Shown piece after piece: positions 1 to 5,980 of a DNA stretch of 6,813 nucleotides. The notes under the pieces were generated by a model, which saw only the letters and a program-made list of their open reading frames with translations, was not told the DNA's origin and searched no databases. Source of the stretch: Bifidobacterium breve (lineage in GTDB: Bacteria > Actinomycetota > Acidimicrobiia > IMCC26256); the NCBI GenBank assembly GCA_945907055.1, contig CAMDSG010000094.1:1-6813 (forward strand). Direction: 5' to 3'. The position numbers and the translations under genes were made by a program. Position 1 is the stretch's first letter; each line of letters opens with the position of its first letter.

Positions 1-123
1 AGTCGAGCGCAAGCGATCGCTTATCTTGTCTGCACCAAGGACCTGCTTGACAGCCGCGCCAGGGACATCGAGACGATGAAACTCATCTCTACTCTCTGCG
101 CGTTCGTCGAGCACGCAACTTGA
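1..123 (+). CDS. C-terminal end of an unidentified protein (5' truncated by window)
   Basis: Frame 1 is open from the first base to a TGA at 121-123 and gives 40 residues ending in CAFVEHAT. The other two plus frames close earlier: frame 3 stops near base 50 and frame 2 near base 78. The peptide reads like an ordinary alpha-helical protein end (AQAIAYLVCTKDLLDSRARD). I do not recognise the family, and no motif is long enough to assign a function. The SIR2 gene starts only 13 bases after this stop, on the same strand and with no room for a separate strong promoter, so the two are probably co-transcribed. The upstream gene may therefore belong to the same system. The reading frame is fairly secure because the following gene sits at operon distance; the function is unknown. 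Confidence 0.6.
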   Translation, partial: SRAQAIAYLVCTKDLLDSRARDIETMKLISTLCAFVEHAT

Positions 124-136
124 TAACTTCAGCCCT

Positions 137-1894
137 ATGGGAATGGACATAAGGGGAACAACCGGTCACGTCTTCATCATGAGGGGAAGCCTCACGGAGC
201 TTGCTTGCGATGCGTGGCTACTTCCCTGTGACTCAGCAGGGCGAATCACCAGCGATAAATGGATTGCGAACGACAACCGATTGAGTGTTGGGCCTGCGGA
301 CTCATCTGGTTATTTCCCTCTCCACATCTCTCGACCTAACACCTCATGGGAGGAAGGGAGCCGAAGCATCCCTGCGACCGAAGATTCGCCAACTCTCCCA
401 ACACCATGGTCGACCGACAGCGCTATTCACGGCTCCGAAAGCATTCAAGAGAGGGTTACAGATTTAGGGCTAAGACTTAAAGCCTTCTTATCTAGCGCGA
501 CTAAGCACTATCAAGGTAAGCCGCCCCTATATGGTCGGGCGCGTCACCTCTTCGCAATTCCTCTTATTGGATCAGGAGAGGGCGGTGGTGCCCAATTCAA
601 GGGCCAGTTATGCCGCACTGTCGTTGAGGTAATTCACCAATTCTGCAACTCCAACCCAATAGATGTTGCACTTGTCATGGATGACGATCAATCATTCGCA
701 GCGGCTCAGAGAGCACGCAATGCACTACTCCGAATTCCTGATTTCGAGACCCTCGAGGTAACCACACCCCCGAATTCAATCGGCGTGAATTGGCGCCTCG
801 GAAAACCGGAGATGGTTAGTGCCGCAATTAAACTCGCTAAAGAAGCACGCCAGGGGAAGCTAGTGATATTTGCAGGTGCTGGCTTGAGCGGCGCAGCGGG
901 GCTTCCAGACTGGGATGAACTTCTCGTTGAATTAGCAGAGGGCGAGGTAGTACAAGGAGGAGCAGGTCTCGATGATTTTGAGTCCCTGGATGTTGTTGAT
1001 CGGGCTCAGATTGTGAGTGAAAAGAAGGGTATTTCCAAGCTGCAAGAAACAGTGAGTGAGAAACTGATCTCCAAACACTATGGGTTAGGAAATGGCCTTA
1101 TTGCTTCACTGCGCCTAGGCGAAATGGTTACTACTAATTACGACACTCTCATTGAGCAGGCAGATAAAGCCGCTACCAAGGATGGAGAAGAAGCGCTCAG
1201 CGTGCTACCAAATAATCGCTCCGATCGGCCAGCACGATGGCTGCTCAAACTGCACGGGTGCATCACGAGGCCGGCGAGCATTGTGATCACACGCGAGGAC
1301 TACATCCGATATGAAGTAGGCAGAAGTGCCCTTGCCGGTGTAGTCCAATCTCTTCTGCTTACTCGCCATATGCTCTTTATTGGCTTCTCCCTTCGCGACG
1401 AAAACTTTCATCGGATCGTTGACGGCGTACGAAGGTCAGTGCTGTTTGGGGAGGATTCACAATCGACATCCAATCAGGGGACTTCAGAAACACAGGGAAC
1501 TACTGAGCAGCCTTTTGGAACCTCAATCCACCTTTTTGATATGCCATTCATGAGGGAGATTTGGCGTGGGGACGTAAACCCATTGGGAGTCTTGAATAGC
1601 TCTCCTAAGGGCAGCAAAGAAGAGCAGAGACTTGCCTCGGCAGAACCAGCACGTGAGTGCGAAATCTTCCTCGACCTGCTTGTGTCTCTCTCGACCGACC
1701 ATCGTGCCCATCTAATGGATGAAACTTTCGATGTGGAGACCTTGAGCCCAGAAGAGAACCAGATCAGGTCAAGCCTGTTAGACCTAGTGAAAAGCCTATC
1801 GAAGGGTGCCGCCCACTCACCCGCCCTTGAATCTGCATCTGCGGAAACGATTAGAGAGATGCTGCACGGTTTCGGCTGGAACGCTAAGAGTTAG
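137..1894 (+). CDS. Macro-like domain + SIR2-family (SIR2_2-type) NAD-binding protein, putative NADase effector
   Basis: A 585-residue two-domain protein, probably cytosolic (no signal peptide or membrane segment seen). Residues about 10-200 look macro-like: a first strand and loop 'RGSLTELACDAWLLPCD' (16-32) resemble the macro 'GDIT...DAIVNPAN' start; 'ARHLFAIPLIGSGEGGG' (135-151) resembles the strand and glycine loop 'FPAIGTGxGG'; 'VALVMDDD...FAAAQRAR' (177-193) resembles the last strand and helix. The usual Asn of macro hydrolases and the first Gly-rich loop are not obvious. Residues about 235-430 are SIR2: GAGLS (247-251), TTNYD (332-336, candidate catalytic Asn334), KLHG (371-374, candidate His373) and FIGFSLRDENF (414-424). 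No CxxC zinc pairs are present, which favours the NADase-like SIR2_2 group over classical deacetylases. Residues about 435-505 are low-complexity Ser/Thr/Gln/Glu, followed by a helical end. ATG137 is chosen because the first macro strand needs it; ATG143 is possible and no clear Shine-Dalgarno is visible. SIR2 assignment is strong, macro assignment moderate, NADase activity inferred. Confidence 0.9.
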   Translation: MGMDIRGTTGHVFIMRGSLTELACDAWLLPCDSAGRITSDKWIANDNRLSVGPADSSGYFPLHISRPNTSWEEGSRSIPATEDSPTLPTPWSTDSAIHGSESIQERVTDLGLRLKAFLSSATKHYQGKPPLYGRARHLFAIPLIGSGEGGGAQFKGQLCRTVVEVIHQFCNSNPIDVALVMDDDQSFAAAQRARNALLRIPDFETLEVTTPPNSIGVNWRLGKPEMVSAAIKLAKEARQGKLVIFAGAGLSGAAGLPDWDELLVELAEGEVVQGGAGLDDFESLDVVDRAQIVSEKKGISKLQETVSEKLISKHYGLGNGLIASLRLGEMVTTNYDTLIEQADKAATKDGEEALSVLPNNRSDRPARWLLKLHGCITRPASIVITREDYIRYEVGRSALAGVVQSLLLTRHMLFIGFSLRDENFHRIVDGVRRSVLFGEDSQSTSNQGTSETQGTTEQPFGTSIHLFDMPFMREIWRGDVNPLGVLNSSPKGSKEEQRLASAEPARECEIFLDLLVSLSTDHRAHLMDETFDVETLSPEENQIRSSLLDLVKSLSKGAAHSPALESASAETIREMLHGFGWNAKS

Positions 1895-1896
1895 CG
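1882..1896. terminator. Perfect inverted repeat centred on the convergent stop codons (copy A)
   Basis: CGCTAA-GAG-TTAGCG is a perfect 6-bp stem with a 3-base loop. It spans the TAG of the SIR2 gene (1892-1894) and, on the other strand, the TAA of the minus-strand gene (1891-1893). The same palindrome is kept in copy B at 4106-4120. There is no T-run on either side, so it is not a canonical intrinsic terminator. A weak bidirectional terminator, an RNA 3'-end stabiliser or coincidence with coding sequence are all possible. Confidence 0.3.
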
Positions 1897-2724
1897 AGCC
1901 TCTCGACGCTCTCGCCTACGCTCAAGCCATCCGGCTAGGCGGCGAAGTTGGCGAGCGAGAAATCTGCGAATCCAGTTCGCACGCCGCTGCACGGAAGGCT
2001 CCTCACCCTGTGGTTCTTGCACTGGCCAACTTGGGACTTGTGTAATTCCGCTTTGAACTATCTGCACTGCTTGCCCGGCGTTCTGACTACCCGTATCTAC
2101 ATTCGTCTCTCCAATAGAGGTACCGATCGAGGTGGCAGAGGCTTTGCCTGCTCTATCCCAGCGCTTGACATCTTTTACACCCGTAGTCACAGGCCGTCGC
2201 CAAGTAGTAACAGGGCCTAACCCTTCAAGAACGTCAAACATTGCACTTGCAGAAAAACTATGCCCCCTGTTAAGAAATACGAGGCCGCCTTGTTTATCTA
2301 CTTCTCTAATAATGGTTTCGTGATTGCTGGTCTCTTCGAGGTGAATCACGCGAACGATATCTGAAAACTGATCGCGTGGAAGCCCCGTTGACCGAGCGGG
2401 AGGAATCGACCCCAATGCAACCGTCTTGTGGTCAAACCGTATCCCTATGAAAGATTGCTTCTGTGAGCCTGTTCCTTCACCAAGCCTTATAACTAGAAGT
2501 TGATCATTATCTCTTGCTTTCCTTGATTCGACATTGAACTCGCTAGTTCGAACTTGCTCAGCAGATTCTTCCGAGGTGTCGACACAAATATGTGACAGCA
2601 GCCGATCGGCACCTGGTCTCCCGAGTCGATAGATAAATTCTAGAACCCCCGAACTAAAGACCATCTGGGATATCGCAAGCGAGGCGAACTGGTTAGAAAT
2701 CACGGTATCGGGATTATCCGACAT
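1891..2724 (-). CDS. Unrecognised core domain with cationic amphipathic C-terminal helix (downstream partner of the TPR gene, copy A)
   Basis: This ORF gives 277 residues from ATG 2724-2722; a longer 282-residue start at ATG 2739-2737 is possible. The inner ATG is preferred because two GGAG boxes (2737-2734 and 2732-2729) lie 9 and 4 bases upstream. The start overlaps the end of the TPR gene by 11 bases, so translation is probably coupled. In 282-residue numbering: residues about 23-175 are a mixed alpha/beta core homologous to residues 417-573 of the fused copy B protein, sharing MVFS, GIRFDHKTV, RV(I/M)HLE, LNRG and MF(D/S)xLExLG. Residues about 176-248 form a polar low-complexity linker rich in T/S/G/Q. 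Residues 250-282 are a very basic amphipathic helix (WIRRFLARQLRRL...RRERREAR). I do not recognise the core family. The gene ends tail to tail with the SIR2 gene, overlapping by 4 bases. Compared with copy B it looks like a fission product of a single TPR-core protein. Function unknown; the tail suggests membrane or nucleic-acid contact (inference). Confidence 0.82.
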   Translation of the reverse strand: MSDNPDTVISNQFASLAISQMVFSSGVLEFIYRLGRPGADRLLSHICVDTSEESAEQVRTSEFNVESRKARDNDQLLVIRLGEGTGSQKQSFIGIRFDHKTVALGSIPPARSTGLPRDQFSDIVRVIHLEETSNHETIIREVDKQGGLVFLNRGHSFSASAMFDVLEGLGPVTTWRRPVTTGVKDVKRWDRAGKASATSIGTSIGETNVDTGSQNAGQAVQIVQSGITQVPSWPVQEPQGEEPSVQRRANWIRRFLARQLRRLAGWLERRRERREAR

Positions 2725-3898
2725 TGCTCTCCGCTCCATCGCCTTCTATTTCCTGGTTAAACCCATACTCTTCTTGTATCCGCAAGGTCTCACGACGCAG
2801 TCCGTGCTCAGGCTCCAACCAGCGCGAGCCTTCCTCTACAGAAATCCAGTCGCTCCATGCTTGCCAGAGCTCTACGGTCGCCCAATCGTATTCATCATCA
2901 TCGAATTCCTCGCCGACGCTCTCTTCAATATAAGCATCAAGCCTTGCCATGCGAGCCCAAACCAAATCCATGCGTAGGCCCAGGCCCACAAGATCGGTAG
3001 CGATGCTCTCCTCATCGGCAAACACGCAGGAATCCTCTAACTCGCTCACAGCATCATCAAATTGACCGATCAAAATGAGACAGCGCGCTCGACTTCTACG
3101 AGCCGAGAGAGTCGGTGGACTTCCAGGGCCAAAAAGCTTGGTTCTCTCTGCGACAACAACCGTCAGCATTCCGAGCCCTGCTAGCGGGTCACCCAGAGAA
3201 AAGGCAATTAATTCTGCCAGTAGTGCATATTGAGTGATTACCTGAGGATCGCTGAGCCCGTAGTAAGCCACCCGCTCATCTACTAACTCGCGGAGCGCTC
3301 CGATTGTCTCGGAGTTCGGATTTGCCTGAGCAGAGGCAATTATAAAATTCTGGCTCGTTCGCTCGGTATCCCAATGAGTAGGACCGAGGACCCTCTCCCG
3401 ATCAGCGAGAAGCTCTCCGAAAAGCGCGGCGGCCTTAGTATTATCCCCAGCACTTGCGTAAAACTCTGCGATCTGGCCACGCGAATTGAGGGTCCTGGGG
3501 TCGTCTGCTCCATAGATCCTCTCGCGATCTGCCAGGAGCATGCGCGTTATGTGAATGCCCTCTTCTGGTCGCCCTCCGAATGCAATAGCTCTCGCAAGAT
3601 TGCCTCGCGTCACAAAGGTCTGCTCATGGTCAGGCCCGAGAATGCTCTCTCGATCGATAAGTAGTTCCGCAAGCACGGTCTCTGCAGCCTCATATCTGCG
3701 ACCATCGGTGAGAGCCCTGCCCAAGAACCCGCGCATAACCATTGCCTTGGAGCCCCTGAGGCCCTCAACCTCGCCCCAGATCTCGGCGAGTCGTGAGAAT
3801 AGATCTATCGCTATCTCGATATTGCCTTCTTCTTGCGCACGCTGAGCCTCGAAACACATCTCATCAAGGACTGTTGAGTCAAAATTGTTTTCCTGCAC
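2714..3898 (-). CDS. TPR-repeat protein (copy A, separate TPR half)
   Basis: A 394-residue cytosolic repeat protein. It has about six ~42-residue TPR units of the kinesin-light-chain/NB-ARC-associated kind, at roughly residues 10-45, 52-88, 94-130, 136-172, 220-255 and 262-300; the signature 'LGPDHEQTFVTRGNLARAI...GR' is clearest at 87-112. Such arrays form protein-binding solenoids and are common in actinobacterial signalling and defence proteins. The start is GTG 3898-3896, with AGGGGG at 3912-3907 eight bases upstream; both are identical in copy B, which supports the choice. About 83% of the first 380 residues match copy B by hand count. Differences cluster at residues 183-235 and 325-350. 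After residue 380 homology stops, and the protein ends 14 residues later at TAA 2716-2714, inside the start region of the next gene. It probably works together with that product, giving a two-chain version of the fused copy B protein. Binding partner unknown; the neighbouring SIR2 protein is an obvious candidate. Confidence 0.9.
   Translation of the reverse strand: MQENNFDSTVLDEMCFEAQRAQEEGNIEIAIDLFSRLAEIWGEVEGLRGSKAMVMRGFLGRALTDGRRYEAAETVLAELLIDRESILGPDHEQTFVTRGNLARAIAFGGRPEEGIHITRMLLADRERIYGADDPRTLNSRGQIAEFYASAGDNTKAAALFGELLADRERVLGPTHWDTERTSQNFIIASAQANPNSETIGALRELVDERVAYYGLSDPQVITQYALLAELIAFSLGDPLAGLGMLTVVVAERTKLFGPGSPPTLSARRSRARCLILIGQFDDAVSELEDSCVFADEESIATDLVGLGLRMDLVWARMARLDAYIEESVGEEFDDDEYDWATVELWQAWSDWISVEEGSRWLEPEHGLRRETLRIQEEYGFNQEIEGDGAESNVG
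2722..2737 (-). promoter_or_regulatory. Coupled restart site: two GGAG boxes and ATG overlapping the TPR stop
   Basis: Read on the minus strand, GGAGCGGAGAGCAATG is followed by TCGGATAA, where TAA closes the TPR frame. Two purine boxes at 9 and 4 bases before the ATG, inside the end of the upstream frame, are typical of translational coupling. No slippery heptamer for programmed frameshifting is visible. Confidence 0.55.
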
Positions 3899-3971
3899 CT
3901 GCCCTACCCCCTACTAGTGGATCTTCAATACTTAAAGAGAATACGGCCAGAGTGGGACATTTATCAGAGGG
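3899..3971 (-). promoter_or_regulatory. Conserved leader/promoter region of TPR gene copy A
   Basis: These bases before the GTG start match the leader of copy B (5981-6053) at all but 5 of 72 positions by hand count, including the AGGGGG ribosome binding site. Conservation suggests each TPR unit carries its own promoter. An A/T-rich patch (TTTAAGTATTGA on the minus strand, around 3926-3937) could hold a -10 element, but I see no convincing -35/-10 pair. The homology stops sharply at 3971. Confidence 0.45.
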
Positions 3972-3975
3972 CCGG

Positions 3976-4118
3976 CAGAGAAGCAGATCAGATTAAGCCT
4001 GTTAGAGCTTGTAAATAGCCTCTCGAAGGGCGACACGAATGCACTGGCCCTTTAATCTGCATCTGCGGAAACTATTAGAGAGATGCTGCACAGCTTCGGC
4101 TGGAACGCTAAGAGTTAG
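3976..4118 (+). pseudogene. Decayed 3' fragment of the SIR2 gene (duplication relic)
   Basis: About 47 codons match the last codons of the SIR2 gene (1750-1894) at roughly 85% nucleotide identity by hand count. The frame is preserved: from 3978 it reads EKQIRLSLLELVNSLSKG, but the codon equivalent to Glu565 (GAA at 1829-1831) is TAA at 4053-4055, after which the frame continues to the same final TAG (4116-4118). There is no start and no upstream SIR2 sequence; the fragment begins directly at the end of unit A's leader. Many changes are synonymous or conservative (D/E, K/N), so either the fragment was once part of a working gene or it has simply drifted. It is not expected to be translated. 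Confidence 0.85.
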
Positions 4119-4120
4119 CG
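4106..4120. terminator. Perfect inverted repeat at the stop codons (copy B)
   Basis: The same CGCTAA-GAG-TTAGCG palindrome as at 1882-1896, unchanged although the surrounding relic has drifted by about 15%. It covers the TAA of the fused gene (4117-4115) and the relic TAG. Just downstream on the plus strand, CATctCGACG-CTCG-CGTCGATG followed by TTTT (4123-4148) could form a weak plus-strand hairpin with a short T-run; copy A lacks it. Terminator activity is a guess. Confidence 0.27.
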
Positions 4121-5980
4121 AGCATCTCGACGCTCGCGTCGATGTTTTAGCCATCGGTCTAGGCGGCGAAGTTGGCGAGCGAGAAATCTACGAATCCAGT
4201 TTGCACGTCGCTGCACGAATGGCTCGTCTCCAGAAAACTCCTCGTCATCAACCTCATCATCCCCTAATGATTCGAGAATACTGAACATTGCGTCGAACGA
4301 AGGCTCCGGGCCAAACCCACGGTTTAGATGTGCCCCGCCATTGGCGGTCTCTCCAATCATTGTCCCACCAAAATCAGTCGACTCAAGATGCATCACTCTT
4401 GCTGATCCCTCGGGGGCTCTGCTCACAAAAGCAGCCATTTCGCCCATTGCCTCAGCTTCAGCTGCTCCCTCAGAGACCGTTTTATGGTCTAGGCGAATTC
4501 CAACGAATGAGCACTCAAACGCAGCACGTACCTCTGGGAGCTTGATTACCACTAAGACATCGTCATCGGGAGCAAACCTCCACTGCACTTCAAATTCGTG
4601 CCTATCTGCTAGGTGTGTCTGATCCTTGCAGAGTTTCGCCCACATGTTGGCTAACAATATGTTTGAGTTTGGATCTTGTAACTCGAAGACAAACTCCATG
4701 CCACCCGGCGAAAAGACCATCAATGGGATCACGCCGAAACCAAATTTGTAGTGGATCATGTGCCGGGCATCGGCTGTCGGATCGGGGAGTATTTCAGAGA
4801 TCAATTCCGGTTCCGGTTCGGAGTCTTCGCTCTCCTCACTGAATCCATATTCTTCTTTCATACGCAGGGTCTCACGACGCAGACCGTGCTCAGGCTCCAA
4901 CCAGCGCGAGTCTTCTTCTAACGAAGTCCAGTCGCTCTGTGCTCGGAAGAACTCTGTAGTTGCCCAAGCGTCACCGTCAAAATCAAATTCTTCGGCACCG
5001 TTCTCTTCAATGTAAGCCTCAAGCCTTGCCATGCGAGCCCAAACCAGGTCCATACGTAGGCCCATGCCCTCAAGATCGGTAGCGATACTCTCCTCGTCGG
5101 CATACACGCATGAATCCTCTAACTCACTGACTGCATCATCAAACTGACCGATTAAAATCAGGCAACGCGCTCGACCTCTACGAGACGCCAGGGTTAGGGG
5201 ACTACCCGGGCCAAAGAGTTTTGTTCTCTCTGCGACAACAACTGTCAACATTCCGAGCCCTTCTAGCGGATCCCCCAAAGAAAAGGCAGTCAGATTGGCA
5301 AGCACTGCATAGGTATTTATTACATCCGGATTGCTCAGCCCCTCATAGACGACCTGCTGATCGAATAATTCGCGCAGCGCGCCGACTGTCTCGGGATTCG
5401 GGTTTGACTTAGCAGAGGCAATTATGAAGTTCTGGCGCGTTCGCTCGGTGTCCCAATGAGTTGAGCCAAGAACTCTCTCCCGGTCAATTAGGAGTTCTCC
5501 AAATAGCTCAGCCGCCCTTGCGTTGCCCCCTGCACTTAAGTAGAACTCGGCAATTTGACCACGCGAATTGAGTGTCCTGGGGTCGTCTGCTCCATTGACT
5601 CTCTCGCGATCTGCTAGGAGCATGCGCGTGATGTGAATGCCCTCTTCTGGTCGCCCTCCCAATGCAATAGCCCTCGCAAGATTGCCTCGCGTCACAAAGG
5701 TCTGCTCATCATCAGGCCCGAGAACACTCTCTCGATCGATGAGTAGTTCCGCAAGCACGGTCTCTGCAGCCTCATATCTGCGACCATCGGTGAGAGCCCT
5801 GCCAAGAGATCCGCGCATCACCAATGTCTTGGAGCCAGTGACGCCCTCAACCTCGCCCCATATCTCGGTGAGTCGTGAGAATAGATCTATCGCTATCTCG
5901 ATATTGCCTTCTTCTTGCGCACGCTGAGCCTCGACGAACATCTCATCAAGGACTGTTGAGTCAAAATTGTCTTCCTGCAC
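4115..5980 (-). CDS. Fused TPR + unrecognised core domain + cationic amphipathic tail protein (copy B)
   Basis: A 621-residue protein that joins in one chain what copy A splits in two. Residues 1-380: TPR solenoid with units near 10-45, 52-88, 94-130, 136-172, 220-255 and 262-300. Residues 381-400: acidic linker (SEESEDSEPEPE). Residues about 417-573: alpha/beta core of unknown family sharing MVFS, GIRLDHKTV, RVMHLE, LNRG and MFSILESLG with the copy A partner. Residues 573-587: second acidic stretch (GDDEVDDEEFSGDEP). Residues 589-621: strongly basic amphipathic helix with W, I, F, L, L, L, W, L on one face and Arg/Lys/His on the other. Start GTG 5980-5978 with AGGGGG eight bases upstream, both as in copy A. 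No signal peptide and no true membrane span. A role as sensor or regulator with a membrane- or nucleic-acid-contacting tail is inferred; no enzymatic motif was recognised in the core. Confidence 0.92.
   Translation of the reverse strand: MQEDNFDSTVLDEMFVEAQRAQEEGNIEIAIDLFSRLTEIWGEVEGVTGSKTLVMRGSLGRALTDGRRYEAAETVLAELLIDRESVLGPDDEQTFVTRGNLARAIALGGRPEEGIHITRMLLADRERVNGADDPRTLNSRGQIAEFYLSAGGNARAAELFGELLIDRERVLGSTHWDTERTRQNFIIASAKSNPNPETVGALRELFDQQVVYEGLSNPDVINTYAVLANLTAFSLGDPLEGLGMLTVVVAERTKLFGPGSPLTLASRRGRARCLILIGQFDDAVSELEDSCVYADEESIATDLEGMGLRMDLVWARMARLEAYIEENGAEEFDFDGDAWATTEFFRAQSDWTSLEEDSRWLEPEHGLRRETLRMKEEYGFSEESEDSEPEPELISEILPDPTADARHMIHYKFGFGVIPLMVFSPGGMEFVFELQDPNSNILLANMWAKLCKDQTHLADRHEFEVQWRFAPDDDVLVVIKLPEVRAAFECSFVGIRLDHKTVSEGAAEAEAMGEMAAFVSRAPEGSARVMHLESTDFGGTMIGETANGGAHLNRGFGPEPSFDAMFSILESLGDDEVDDEEFSGDEPFVQRRANWIRRFLARQLRRLDRWLKHRRERRDAR

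Larger units (their letters stand above)
1753..3971. repeat. Tandem duplication unit A (SIR2 3' end + TPR/core genes + leader)
   Basis: The left copy of a ~2.1-2.2 kb direct repeat. Left edge: codons around 539-542 of the SIR2 gene. Right edge: the 72-base leader upstream of the TPR start, ending '...ATTTATCAGAGGG' at 3971. Similarity to unit B is not uniform: about 1753-2000 and 2759-3971 align well, while about 2000-2758 aligns poorly at the nucleotide level and only recognisably at the protein level. Confidence 0.85.

Noticed and set aside
1205..1711. Minus-strand frames inside the SIR2 gene (1205-1411, 1523-1711)
   Set aside because: They are antisense to clear SIR2 motifs and show no domain or start signal of their own.
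1806..2045. Plus-strand frame shared with 4039-4284, apparently conserved in both units
   Set aside because: It overlaps the ends of the SIR2 gene and the minus-strand gene in a third frame; its conservation is explained by the conserved coding tails.
2700..2760. Programmed ribosomal frameshift joining the TPR and core ORFs in copy A
   Set aside because: No slippery heptamer or following strong stem was seen; a restart ATG with two GGAG boxes explains the arrangement better.
3555..3845. Plus-strand 96-residue open frame, with a near-identical counterpart at 5637-5927
   Set aside because: Both are antisense shadows of the duplicated TPR coding sequence. Their similarity follows from the duplication, and they lack their own ribosome binding sites or recognisable domains.
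3970..3980. Mobile element or target-site duplication at the unit A/B junction
   Set aside because: No transposase, terminal inverted repeats or short duplicated target was found; direct tandem duplication explains the junction.
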